A stretch of DNA of 64,000 bases. Source: Serratia nematodiphila DZ0503SBS1 (GTDB taxonomy: Bacteria > Pseudomonadota > Gammaproteobacteria > Enterobacterales > Enterobacteriaceae). Positions 11,677 through 19,726 of the stretch are shown one piece after another (within the stretch, counting starts at the first letter, position 1; every line of letters starts with the position of its first letter). The notes beneath the pieces are model-generated. The model had not been told where the DNA came from. It saw only the letters and a program-made list of their open reading frames with translations, and made no database searches. Location of the stretch: NCBI RefSeq assembly GCF_000738675.1, contig NZ_JPUX01000001.1:1240001-1304000 (forward strand), given 5' to 3'. Position numbers and translations under genes: made by a program.

Positions 11677-11696
11677 GATGTTCGAAATAGCTCTTT
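11677..11696 (-). promoter_or_regulatory. GlpR operator, proximal (weaker)
   Basis: GATGTTCGAAATAGCTCTTT compared with the GlpR consensus WATKYTCGWWWWCGAWMATW: the left half fits 9 of 10 positions and the right half is degenerate. It abuts the better operator exactly (20-bp phase). It lies in the untranslated leader of glpD, 15 bp from the start codon. Confidence 0.5.
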
Positions 11697-11716
11697 CATG
11701 TTCGTTTTCGCTCATG
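11697..11716 (-). promoter_or_regulatory. GlpR operator, distal (strong)
   Basis: CATGTTCGTTTTCGCTCATG matches the GlpR consensus at 17 of 20 positions. It sits directly downstream of a -10 candidate (TACAAT on the minus strand, 11722-11717), so it covers the expected start of transcription. That is the usual repression geometry for glpD. Confidence 0.75.
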
Positions 11717-11746
11717 ATTGTAATCAAAAACCAACAAGCAAGCCAA
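11717..11746 (-). promoter_or_regulatory. Candidate glpD promoter
   Basis: On the minus strand TTGGCT (11746-11741) and TACAAT (11722-11717) are separated by 18 bp. The GlpR operator follows the -10 immediately and a CRP site lies about 90 bp upstream of the predicted start. Inferred from sequence pattern only. Confidence 0.55.
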
Positions 11747-11792
11747 GAGTTAACCAAACAAAAACATTTAGGCGTGATAGAGGTAACAGTTT

Positions 11793-11808
11793 GGTGATGA
11801 TAGTCACA
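11793..11808. promoter_or_regulatory. CRP-binding site upstream of glpD
   Basis: GGTGATGATAGTCACA fits TGTGA-N6-TCACA at 9 of 10 core positions. It lies between glpR and glpD in an AT-rich stretch, and glpD is a known CRP-activated gene in E. coli. The centre is near -90 relative to the predicted glpD start, a class I type position. Confidence 0.65.
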
Positions 11809-11871
11809 CAAATGGTATGGATATGGCGTGGGCGCGCAAACGGCTGTCGATGAGGGGTGCCTGAAGGGATG

Positions 11872-11894
11872 AAACGGGGCGGCGGCGCGCCCCG
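11872..11894 (-). terminator. Possible weak terminator after glpR
   Basis: A 6-bp GC stem CGGGGC (11875-11880) / GCCCCG (11889-11894) lies 16 bp beyond the glpR stop on the minus strand, followed by only three T's. It could reduce read-through from glpR into glpD. Confidence 0.35.
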
Positions 11895-11909
11895 CAGGTT
11901 AAGGCCGGA

Positions 11910-12668
11910 TCAGCACAGCTCCAGCTGCACGTCGTACTGTTCGATGATTTTCATCACGCTCGGCGGCGGCAGCTGGTCGGTAAACAGGTAGTCGATCAGG
12001 TTCATGTTGCCCAGGTTGACCATGGCGTTGCGGCCGAATTTGGAATGGTCGGTCACCAGCATCACGCAGCGGGAATTTTCGATAATCGCGCGTTTGGTGC
12101 GCACTTCGTGATAGTCGAATTCGAGCAGCGAGCCGTCCATATCGATGCCGCTGATGCCGAGAATGCCGTAATCGAGACGGAATTGGGAGATGAAGTCCAG
12201 CGTGGCTTCGCCCATGATGCCGCCGTCGCGGGTGCGCACTTCGCCGCCGGCCAGGATCAGGCGGAAGTCTTCTTTGGCGGTCAGCAGGGTGGCGACGTTA
12301 AGGTTGTTGGTGACCACACGCAGGTTCTTGTGGTTCATCAGCGCATGGGCCACCGCCTCCGGCGTGGTGCCGATATCGATGAACAGCGTGGCGCCGTCCG
12401 GGATCTGGCTGGCGACGCGCTGCGCGATGCGGGCCTTCTCTTCCGACCACATCACCTTGCGATCGTTATAGGCAGCGTTGACCGAGCTGGAAGGCAGCGC
12501 CGCGCCGCCGTGGTGACGCTGGATCTTGTTCTGGTCGGCCAGGTCATTCAAATCGCGGCGAATCGTTTGCGGGCTGACGTCAAAATGTTCGACCAGCTCT
12601 TCCGTGCTGACGTAACCCTGCAGGCGCACCAGCTCGATAATTGCGTCATGACGCTGTGTTTGCTTCAC
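11910..12668 (-). CDS. glpR: Glycerol-3-phosphate regulon repressor GlpR
   Basis: DeoR-family repressor of the glp regulon, released by glycerol-3-phosphate. 252 aa, as in E. coli, with near identity throughout. The N-terminal winged helix-turn-helix (about 1-57: YVSTEELVEHFDVSPQTIRRDLNDL) is followed by the sugar-phosphate sensor domain (FIDIGTTPEAVAHAL about 96-110; ILAGGEVRTRDGGIMGEATLDF). It reads leftward from glpG with a 51-bp gap that contains a hairpin. Here glpR directly precedes glpD, whose promoter has matching operators. Confidence 0.96.
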   Translation of the reverse strand: MKQTQRHDAIIELVRLQGYVSTEELVEHFDVSPQTIRRDLNDLADQNKIQRHHGGAALPSSSVNAAYNDRKVMWSEEKARIAQRVASQIPDGATLFIDIGTTPEAVAHALMNHKNLRVVTNNLNVATLLTAKEDFRLILAGGEVRTRDGGIMGEATLDFISQFRLDYGILGISGIDMDGSLLEFDYHEVRTKRAIIENSRCVMLVTDHSKFGRNAMVNLGNMNLIDYLFTDQLPPPSVMKIIEQYDVQLELC

Positions 12669-12688
12669 GATAATCCCCTAAAACGCCC

Positions 12689-12710
12689 GCTATGCCCATT
12701 GGGGCATAGC
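12689..12710 (-). other. Hairpin between glpG and glpR
   Basis: A perfect 9-bp stem GCTATGCCC (12689-12697) / GGGCATAGC (12702-12710) with a 4-nt loop lies in the 51-bp gap. On the minus strand only GGGCGTTTTAGG follows, so termination would be weak. It may be a processing or partial attenuation element that sets GlpR level separately from GlpE and GlpG. Confidence 0.5.
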
Positions 12711-12719
12711 TCCCGGCTG

Positions 12720-13556
12720 TTATTGTTCGTTGTGTGCGCGATGACGCGTATCCCAAAATGCCATCAATAACCCTAACACTAAACCGGCTATGTGTGCCGC
12801 GTTGGCGATCGACATTCCTAAAATATCGAAATATCCGGCCACCAGCCACAGCACCGAGAACACCATCAGGCCTCGCGGCAGCATCAAGCCGCGCTCCGGC
12901 GCCCGTTCGCCCGACAGCCACACATAGCCCATCAGCGCATAAACCACGCCAGACAGCCCGCCGAACAGCGCGCCGCTGAACAACGATTGCGCCCAGCCGC
13001 TGAAGAACGCCGACACCACCGCCAGCACGAACAGCTTGCCGGCGCCGAGGCGTTTTTCCATCTGGCCGCCGAGATACCACCACCACATCAGGTTAAACAG
13101 GATATGCAGCAGGGAGAAATGCAGGAACGCATGGCTGACCCAGCGCCACAGCTGCGTGTATTGGCTGCTGTCCTGCGGCCAGGAGAGCCAGTACATCACG
13201 GTATCGTCGCCCAGCGCCTGCATCAGAATATAGACCGCGATGCACAGCACCATCACGCCGAGCGTCAGCGGCCCGGCCTTGCTGCGCAGGGTGTGCAGGT
13301 AGGATTCGCTCTGATAATGCAGGCCGGCGTCGGTATGGCCGGTCTGCCAGCTGGCGGCCTGATAACGGCGGTTGAGCGGATCGGCCAGAAACTGCTGCAG
13401 CTCGTGTTGCACCTGCTCGAGGTGACCGTCGTCGGCCAGCCAGATTTCCGCCGCCTCGCCGCTGTTGCGCAGCTCAAGCCGGATGCCCTGGGTCGCCATA
13501 TAGTCGACAAAGGCCAGCGCCAGGCGCGGGTTGGATATGGCGATTACTCTAACCAT
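12720..13556 (-). CDS. glpG: Rhomboid intramembrane serine protease GlpG
   Basis: Inner-membrane protease cutting within or near transmembrane segments of substrate proteins. 278 aa. A cytosolic N-terminal domain (about 1-90) precedes six membrane helices. The catalytic motif [13 protein letters not shown] supplies the serine (GxSG), and AHIAGLVLG supplies the catalytic histidine. [15 protein letters not shown] is the conserved helix 2 segment. The ATG at 13556 is chosen because it has GGAAGAG upstream and aligns with E. coli; a longer frame to 13685 adds 43 unrelated residues. Confidence 0.95.
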   Translation of the reverse strand: MVRVIAISNPRLALAFVDYMATQGIRLELRNSGEAAEIWLADDGHLEQVQHELQQFLADPLNRRYQAASWQTGHTDAGLHYQSESYLHTLRSKAGPLTLGVMVLCIAVYILMQALGDDTVMYWLSWPQDSSQYTQLWRWVSHAFLHFSLLHILFNLMWWWYLGGQMEKRLGAGKLFVLAVVSAFFSGWAQSLFSGALFGGLSGVVYALMGYVWLSGERAPERGLMLPRGLMVFSVLWLVAGYFDILGMSIANAAHIAGLVLGLLMAFWDTRHRAHNEQ

Positions 13557-13698
13557 TGCTCTTCCGTCGTAAGTGAATGATTTTGGCCGCGACTTGCTCG
13601 CCGGCGACCCTGACGGCCGATTATAACGTCGAAATCCTGAGCGCTGGCAAACGGATCTGCGAAAAACCCGCGAAAACGCGCACAAAAACGAAAGGGAA

Positions 13699-13719
13699 GC
13701 CCGCCGATGCAGGGCGGGC
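13699..13719 (-). terminator. Hairpin after glpE
   Basis: GCCCGCC (13699-13705) pairs with GGCGGGC (13713-13719). On the minus strand the stem is followed by TTCCCTTTCGTTTTTG, a broken T-run. It starts 9 bp after the glpE stop and probably gives partial termination before glpG. Confidence 0.5.
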
Positions 13720-13727
13720 GGCGGGGA

Positions 13728-14054
13728 TCAGGCAGAGGTTTCCACGTCTTGCGGATACTGGCGGGCCCAGGCTTCGAAGCCGCCGTCGATGCTGTAGACC
13801 GCGTCGAACCCCTGGTGCAGCAGGTACTGCGCCGCGCTGCGGCTGCTGTTGCCGTGGTAGCACATCACCATCACCGGCCGCTCGAAGTCGTTTTGCTGCA
13901 TAAAGGCCGACAGGGTGGCGTTGGTGAGGTGAAAAGCGCCCGGCGTATGCCCGGCTTCAAAACTTTGCGGATCGCGGATGTCGACCAGGGCGGCGCTGCC
14001 CTCTTTCCAGCGGGTGTACGCCTGCTCAACGTTGATCGCTTCGAACTGTTCCAT
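13728..14054 (-). CDS. glpE: Thiosulfate sulfurtransferase GlpE
   Basis: Single-domain rhodanese that moves sulfane sulfur from thiosulfate to cyanide or thiols; cytosolic. 108 aa, the E. coli length. The active-site loop [11 protein letters not shown] holds the catalytic cysteine (about residue 65), and [10 protein letters not shown] and SIDGGFEAW are rhodanese signatures. The ATG at 14054 aligns [12 protein letters not shown] with the E. coli start; an upstream ATG at 14099 adds 15 residues without a homologue. First gene of glpEGR, 82 bp downstream of malT on the same strand. Confidence 0.95.
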   Translation of the reverse strand: MEQFEAINVEQAYTRWKEGSAALVDIRDPQSFEAGHTPGAFHLTNATLSAFMQQNDFERPVMVMCYHGNSSRSAAQYLLHQGFDAVYSIDGGFEAWARQYPQDVETSA

Positions 14055-14136
14055 ACTGCTGACTGCCTCGTAATAGGGGGACGCCGCTATTGTAACCAAC
14101 TCTGCGGCGTTTAAGACCAGAGGGATATCAGGGTTT

Positions 14137-16851
14137 TTACGCGCCGTAGCCCATCATTTTCAGCAGTTGCTGCGCCTGCTGCACCGCCTCCTGGCGATGG
14201 GCCACGCCCAGTTTCTGGTACAGATTGCGGATGTGCGTCTTGATGGTGGTGGCCGCCACGTCCAACTCGCCGGCGATCTGGTCGTTGCTGTAACCGGAAT
14301 AGATCAGCCCCAGCACCTGCCATTCGCGTTGGGTCAGCGGGCTGGTGCGGATCAGTTCCGGCACCTGCGGGTGGGTCAGCAGCTTATCGACGAAGTTCTC
14401 GTCAAAATGCGCGAACTTGTGCCGATGATGCTGGTTGATGTCGCGCAAGATACGCTGGGCGCGATGCTGTTCCAGCTCCGGCAGCGTGTTGAGCTGGATC
14501 AGCTGGCGCAACTGCTGCGCCATCGCTTCGCCCTCGATGACGAAGTGGCTGATAAAACCGGTGCGGTTGGCCAGCGACAGCGCTTCGATCAACGCCTGCT
14601 GCGCTTCGCCTTTGCGCTCTTGCAGCCAGTAAAGCTGGTTGCTGAGCAGCAGATTGCGGTTGAGATCGCTCACCAGTCGCAAGCGGCGAGCGTTTTCGTT
14701 CAGTTCATCCAGCACCACGCCGGCCTCTTCATACTGGCCGAGCAGGATCTGCACCCGCGCGATGTTGCGCCATTGGCCCTGCGTGAAATGGTTGTCCGCC
14801 ATGCCGGGTTTTTCGGTATGACGCAGCCACTGGGCGGCGGCGGCGGTGTCGCCGGTCATCTGCCAGTGGATCACCCGCGATTTGTCGGTGTTGGTCAGCC
14901 AGTCGCGATGATAGTGCGCGCCGTGCAGCAGGGTTTCGCAGCGCTGCAGATGGGTGTTGGCGTTGTCCAGATCGCCGCGCGCCAGCGAGCATTTGGCCAG
15001 CATGGCGATGCACTGCAACTGCTGTTGCGGTTGGTAGTTAGCCAGGATTTTCAGCCCGCTGCGCGCCGCGTCTTCCGCCTCGTCCAGCCGCGACCACGAC
15101 CACAGGATCTGGGCGCGGATGCGCAGCAGGAACTCGTGCATCGGCAGCTGTTCCAGGTGCTGCTCGCGGATCAGTTCGAACGCCTTGTCCTGGGTTTCGT
15201 AAGCGGCCTGCAGGAAGCCTTGGGCGATAAGGATTTCGCTCTGCTGCAGCAGCGCCCAGAGCGCATAATGGTTGGCCTGATGGCGTCGCGCCATCTGCTC
15301 GGTTTGCTGCATCATCGGCAGCGCGCGCGCCAGTTCGCCCTTGCAGTGGTGCACTTCGCCGGTCACCGAGGTGGCGACGATGCGGCTGTAGTAGCTGGAC
15401 AGCGGCAGGAATTTCAACGCTTCGGTCGCCAGCCGTTCGGCCTCTTCCGGTTTACCGGCGTTGATCGCCACCTGGGCGCGCAAGGCGTCGAACTCGGCGT
15501 GCAGCGTTTGGTCTATTTCGATTTTCTGCTCGCGCATGGTGCGCTCGGCGCGCTCCAGCAGGGTGTTGACCTCACTGTAGCGGTGCTGGCTCTGCGCCAG
15601 CCAGGCCTGCAGCAGCGCCAGCTTGGGGTTTTGGATCAGGCGCTCATACGGCAGCGCGTTGAGGCATTCCTCCAGCAGGGCCAGTTCGCTGTGGTGGAAC
15701 AGCGACCAGGCGTGTTGCAGCAGGATATCGCGCAGCATGCTGACGTCGCTGGCCGCCAGCGCGTGGTGAATGGCCTCCGCCGGATACCCCAGCGCCAGCC
15801 AGCCCTCGGCGGCGGCGCGGTGCAATCCCGGTAGTTCCAGCGCCAGTTCCCACTGGCAGCGCTGGCGTAGGAAAGAGGCGAACAGCGGATGGAAGTTGAA
15901 CCATTCGCCGGTGTCGTCCATGCGGTGGATAAACAGCCCCTGGCGCTCCAGCTCCTCCAGCCGTTGCTGGCCGTTGTCTTCGCCGGTCAGCCGCACGATC
16001 AGCGCGTCGTTCATCGAGCGCAACACCGAACAGCGCAGCAGGAAGGCGCGCGCATCGGCATCAACGTGATCCAGCACTTCGTCCACCAGATAGTCGGACA
16101 GGTGACTGGCGTTCAGCCCCGCCAGCCGCTTGGCCGACAGCTGAGCCGATGAGGCGGATTGGCGAGCCGACAGCGCGATCAGCTGCAGCGCGGTGGCCCA
16201 GCCTTCGACTTCGTCGCACAGGCGGCTGCTGTCCTGCTGTTCCATCGGCGCCGCCAGGCGGCAATCGAAGAACTGTTTGGCTTCCTGATGGGTGAACGCC
16301 AGCTGCTGCGTGCCCATTTCCAGCAGCTGATCGCGCACCCGCAGGTTGGCGATGCCGAGCGGCGGCAGAGTGCGCGAGAGCAGGATCAGCGTCAGGTTTT
16401 CCGGCTGATGGCGCAGGAAAAAGCGCATGGCTTCATGGATGGCGTCGTTGGTGATCAGGTGGTAGTCGTCGATCACCAGGTACAGCGGCTGATGCCAGTC
16501 GGCCAGCTCGATAAACAGTTGGGCGAACAGCGCCGACAGGCTGGCGTACTGGTGTTTCTGGCTCAGCGCCTCGCTCTTGACGCAGCGGCCGCCGCTGGCC
16601 TGCTGCAGGGCGGCGATCAGGTAGCTGGCGAAGCGCTCCGGCTGGTTGTCGCTCTCATCCAGGGAATACCAGCCCAGATCGGCCTTGCCGGCCGCCCATT
16701 GGGCGATCAGCGTGGTTTTCCCGTATCCCGCCGGGCAATTGACCAGTGTCAGACGATAGTTGCCCGCGCTGGCCAGTTTGGCCAGCAGGCGATCGCGGAT
16801 CACGGTATTTTGCAGCCGTACCGGGCGGCTCAGTTTTGATGGGATCAGCAT
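14137..16851 (-). CDS. malT: Maltose regulon transcriptional activator MalT
   Basis: STAND-type ATPase that activates the maltose regulon when bound to maltotriose and ATP. 904 aa against 901 in E. coli. The Walker A motif [11 protein letters not shown] lies at 39-49, and [10 protein letters not shown] at about 125-134 is the Walker B region. A sensor built of repeated helices occupies the middle. A LuxR-type helix-turn-helix ([20 protein letters not shown] onward) spans about 833-890. It is divergent from malPQ, and the shared gap holds MalT boxes and CRP sites. Confidence 0.97.
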   Translation of the reverse strand: MLIPSKLSRPVRLQNTVIRDRLLAKLASAGNYRLTLVNCPAGYGKTTLIAQWAAGKADLGWYSLDESDNQPERFASYLIAALQQASGGRCVKSEALSQKHQYASLSALFAQLFIELADWHQPLYLVIDDYHLITNDAIHEAMRFFLRHQPENLTLILLSRTLPPLGIANLRVRDQLLEMGTQQLAFTHQEAKQFFDCRLAAPMEQQDSSRLCDEVEGWATALQLIALSARQSASSAQLSAKRLAGLNASHLSDYLVDEVLDHVDADARAFLLRCSVLRSMNDALIVRLTGEDNGQQRLEELERQGLFIHRMDDTGEWFNFHPLFASFLRQRCQWELALELPGLHRAAAEGWLALGYPAEAIHHALAASDVSMLRDILLQHAWSLFHHSELALLEECLNALPYERLIQNPKLALLQAWLAQSQHRYSEVNTLLERAERTMREQKIEIDQTLHAEFDALRAQVAINAGKPEEAERLATEALKFLPLSSYYSRIVATSVTGEVHHCKGELARALPMMQQTEQMARRHQANHYALWALLQQSEILIAQGFLQAAYETQDKAFELIREQHLEQLPMHEFLLRIRAQILWSWSRLDEAEDAARSGLKILANYQPQQQLQCIAMLAKCSLARGDLDNANTHLQRCETLLHGAHYHRDWLTNTDKSRVIHWQMTGDTAAAAQWLRHTEKPGMADNHFTQGQWRNIARVQILLGQYEEAGVVLDELNENARRLRLVSDLNRNLLLSNQLYWLQERKGEAQQALIEALSLANRTGFISHFVIEGEAMAQQLRQLIQLNTLPELEQHRAQRILRDINQHHRHKFAHFDENFVDKLLTHPQVPELIRTSPLTQREWQVLGLIYSGYSNDQIAGELDVAATTIKTHIRNLYQKLGVAHRQEAVQQAQQLLKMMGYGA

Positions 16852-17123
16852 AGTATTCCAGGGTATAAATCGCGGTTCCCGCCGGGATTGGAGTGGCGCT
16901 AATTATTTTATGGTTCGTAATTAATAGCTCCCCCTAACTTCTGCCAACCCTAAACGTATTGCAACAAGCTTCCGCATCGGCTTGGAGTTAAGTTGCTATC
17001 GATCACACTTTTTTACGTTTGGCGCCGGCGTGCGGCGATGCGGTGGCGGATCGCATTTCCGGCCATGGACAAAACTTCAGCAGCGCGAATACTTGTGCTA
17101 ACGTCAGGGTTAACGTTCTCAGT

Positions 17124-17152
17124 GCTCGCCGCACGCGTTGGCGGGCTTTTTT
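17124..17152 (+). terminator. Orphan terminator-like hairpin upstream of malP
   Basis: GCTCGCC (17124-17130) pairs with GGCGGGC (17140-17146) with one G-T pair and a 9-nt loop, followed by TTTTTT (17147-17152). It has intrinsic-terminator form on the plus strand, yet no recognised plus-strand gene lies upstream and the expected malP promoter is downstream of it. Confidence 0.6.
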
Positions 17153-17175
17153 GCATCGTTGCAAGGGAGTCAAAC

Positions 17176-17191
17176 AGTGCCTGAGATCACA
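17176..17191. promoter_or_regulatory. CRP-binding site between malT and malP
   Basis: AGTGCCTGAGATCACA matches TGTGA-N6-TCACA at 8 of 10 core positions (read on the minus strand TGTGA-TCTCAG-GCACT). It lies 19 bp before the MalT boxes, a plausible place for CRP action on the mal promoters. Confidence 0.5.
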
Positions 17192-17210
17192 ATTCCAGCT
17201 ACGCCCCAAT

Positions 17211-17244
17211 CCTCCTCCCCAGCTAATCCCCAGGCGGGATGATG
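17211..17244. promoter_or_regulatory. MalT box cluster of the malPQ promoter
   Basis: Three MalT boxes (consensus GGGGAKGAGG). The box at 17211-17220 is a perfect match on the minus strand (GGGGAGGAGG). A second minus-strand box at 17222-17231 (GGGGATTAGC) matches 8 of 10. A plus-strand box at 17235-17244 (CGGGATGATG) matches 8 of 10. The plus-strand box is centred about 30 bp before a -10 candidate (CGATAG near 17267), consistent with MalT-dependent start near 17280. Confidence 0.75.
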
Positions 17245-17311
17245 CCGTCAGGCTTTCTCACCGGCACGATAGCGGCAATTTGACCCACTTACTGGATAGA
17301 GAGTTTCCCTT

Positions 17312-19717
17312 ATGTCACAGCCTACGCTCAAGAAGGATGCTTTTCTGGCGGCGCTCGCCCGTCAATGGCAACGGTTCGGCCTCAGTTCCGCACAGCAGAT
17401 GACGCAACATCAATGGTGGGAAGCCGTCAGTGCGGCGCTGGCCGAGCAGTTGGCCGCGCAGCCGGCGCCGCGCAAAAGCGCCAAACCGCTGCGCCACGTG
17501 AACTACATCTCGATGGAGTTTCTGATCGGCCGGCTGACGGCGAACAACCTGATCAACCTGGGCTGGTACGACACCGTCGAGCAGGCGCTGGCCGAGCAGA
17601 ACGTCAAGCTGGCGGATCTGCTGGAGCAGGAAACCGATCCGGCGCTGGGCAACGGCGGATTGGGGCGGTTGGCGGCCTGTTTCCTCGACTCGATGGCGAC
17701 GGTGGAACAACCGGCCACCGGCTATGGGCTGAATTACCAGTACGGGCTGTTCCGTCAGTCGTTCCGCGATGGGCAACAGCAAGAGGCGCCGGATAACTGG
17801 CAACGCGAGAGCTATCCGTGGTTCCGTCACAACGCCGCGCTGGCGGTGGACGTGGGCATCGGCGGCAAGCTGGAAAAGCAGGCCGACGGCCGCGAACTGT
17901 GGCGCCCGGCCTTCACCCTGCGCGGCGAAGCCTGGGATTTGCCGGTGCTGGGGTATCGCAACGGCGTGGCGCAGCCGCTGCGTCTGTGGCAGGCGACTCA
18001 TCAGCATCCGTTCAACCTGAGCGATTTCAACGACGGCAAGTTCCTACAGGCGGAGAAGCAGGGCGTAGAAGCCGACAAGCTGACCAAGGTGCTTTACCCG
18101 AACGACAACCATCAGGCCGGCAAGCGCCTGCGCCTGATGCAGCAGTATTTCCAGTGCGCCTGCTCGGTGGCGGACATTTTGCGCAAGCACCATCAGGCCG
18201 GCCGCAAGATTGAAGAGCTGCCGAAGTACGAAGTGATCCAGCTGAACGACACCCACCCGACCATCGCCATTCCGGAAATGCTGCGCATTCTGCTGGACGA
18301 GCACCAGCTGGAGTGGGAGGCGGCCTGGGCGATCACCAGCAACACCTTCGCCTATACCAACCACACCCTGATGCCGGAAGCGCTGGAATGCTGGGATGAA
18401 AAATTGGTGCGCAGCCTGCTGCCGCGCCATTTCTCCATCATCAAACAAATCAACGCCAGGTTTAAAAAATTGGTGGATAAGCACTGGCCGGGCGACGAGG
18501 CGATGTGGGCCAAGCTGGCGGTGCACCACAACAAGCAGGTGCGCATGGCCAACCTGTGCGTGGTCAGCGGCTTTGCGGTCAACGGCGTGGCGCAGCTGCA
18601 TTCGGATCTGGTGGTGAAAGATCTGTTCCCGGAATACCACCAGCTGTGGCCGAATAAATTCCATAACGTCACCAACGGCATCACGCCGCGCCGCTGGCTG
18701 AAACAGTGCAACCCGGCGCTGTCGGGCCTGATCGATGAGACGCTGAAGGTGGAGTGGGCGAACGATCTCGACGCGCTGCGCGGGCTGGAGAAATTCGCTG
18801 ACGACGCGGCGTTCCGCCAACGTTATCAGCAGATCAAACGCGACAACAAGGTGGCGCTGGCCCAGTACGTGCACGGCGTGATGGGGTTGACGCTCGACCC
18901 GGACGCGATCTTCGACGTGCAGATCAAACGCCTGCACGAGTACAAACGCCAGCACCTGAACCTGCTGCACATCCTGTCGCTGTATCGCCAGCTGCGCGAC
19001 AACCCGAACCTGGACATCGTGCCGCGCGTGTTCCTGTTCGGCGCCAAGGCGGCGCCGGGTTACTACCTGGCGAAGAACATCATCTACGCCATTAACCAGG
19101 CGGCCGAGAAGATCAACAACGATCCGCTGGTGAAGGATCGCCTGAAAGTGGCGTTCATCCCTGACTACCGTGTGTCGGTAGCCGAATTGATGATCCCGGC
19201 GGCGGATATCTCCGAACAGATCTCCACCGCCGGCAAAGAGGCTTCCGGCACCGGCAACATGAAGCTGGCGTTGAACGGCGCGCTGACGGTCGGCACGCTG
19301 GACGGCGCCAACGTCGAAATCGCCGAGCAGGTGGGCGAAGACAATATCTTTATCTTCGGCAATACCGTGGAGCAGGTGAAGGCGATAGTGGCGAAGGGTT
19401 ACGATCCGCTCAGCTACCGCAAGAAAGACAAGCACCTGAAGACGATTCTGGACGAGCTGGCGAGCGGTGCCTTCAGCCACGGCGACAAGCACGCGTTCGA
19501 CATGATGCTGCACAGCCTGCTGGAAGGCGGCGATCCCTACCTGGTGCTGGCGGACTTTGCCTCGTACTGCCAGGCGCAGCGCCGGGTCGACGAGCTGTAT
19601 CGCGATCGGGACGAATGGACGCGGCGGACTATCCTTAACACCGCGCGCGTCGGCATGTTCAGCTCGGATCGCTCGATCCGCGATTATCAGCAGCGTATCT
19701 GGCAAGCCAAACGTTAA
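17312..19717 (+). CDS. malP: Maltodextrin phosphorylase MalP
   Basis: Phosphorolyses linear maltodextrins to glucose-1-phosphate; PLP-dependent GT35. 801 aa against 797 in E. coli, with close identity. PLP is carried by Lys651 in [32 protein letters not shown] and EEASGTG-type segments follow the E. coli MalP sequence rather than GlgP. It is the first gene of malPQ, under the MalT boxes upstream, and is 9 bp from malQ. Confidence 0.97.
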   Translation: MSQPTLKKDAFLAALARQWQRFGLSSAQQMTQHQWWEAVSAALAEQLAAQPAPRKSAKPLRHVNYISMEFLIGRLTANNLINLGWYDTVEQALAEQNVKLADLLEQETDPALGNGGLGRLAACFLDSMATVEQPATGYGLNYQYGLFRQSFRDGQQQEAPDNWQRESYPWFRHNAALAVDVGIGGKLEKQADGRELWRPAFTLRGEAWDLPVLGYRNGVAQPLRLWQATHQHPFNLSDFNDGKFLQAEKQGVEADKLTKVLYPNDNHQAGKRLRLMQQYFQCACSVADILRKHHQAGRKIEELPKYEVIQLNDTHPTIAIPEMLRILLDEHQLEWEAAWAITSNTFAYTNHTLMPEALECWDEKLVRSLLPRHFSIIKQINARFKKLVDKHWPGDEAMWAKLAVHHNKQVRMANLCVVSGFAVNGVAQLHSDLVVKDLFPEYHQLWPNKFHNVTNGITPRRWLKQCNPALSGLIDETLKVEWANDLDALRGLEKFADDAAFRQRYQQIKRDNKVALAQYVHGVMGLTLDPDAIFDVQIKRLHEYKRQHLNLLHILSLYRQLRDNPNLDIVPRVFLFGAKAAPGYYLAKNIIYAINQAAEKINNDPLVKDRLKVAFIPDYRVSVAELMIPAADISEQISTAGKEASGTGNMKLALNGALTVGTLDGANVEIAEQVGEDNIFIFGNTVEQVKAIVAKGYDPLSYRKKDKHLKTILDELASGAFSHGDKHAFDMMLHSLLEGGDPYLVLADFASYCQAQRRVDELYRDRDEWTRRTILNTARVGMFSSDRSIRDYQQRIWQAKR

Positions 19718-19726
19718 GGAGAGCGA

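Larger units (their letters stand above)
16852..17311. other. malT-malP divergent control region
   Basis: A 460-bp region without a convincing gene. It holds a cluster of MalT boxes (17211-17244), a CRP site (17176-17191), a weaker CRP-like site (16992-17007, 7 of 10 core positions, nearer malT) and an orphan plus-strand terminator (17124-17152). The first 120 bp next to malT are AT-rich and probably contain the malT promoter. Confidence 0.6.

Noticed and set aside
16993..17184. 63-codon plus-strand frame between malT and malP
   Set aside because: It crosses the orphan terminator and has no ribosome site or recognisable sequence.
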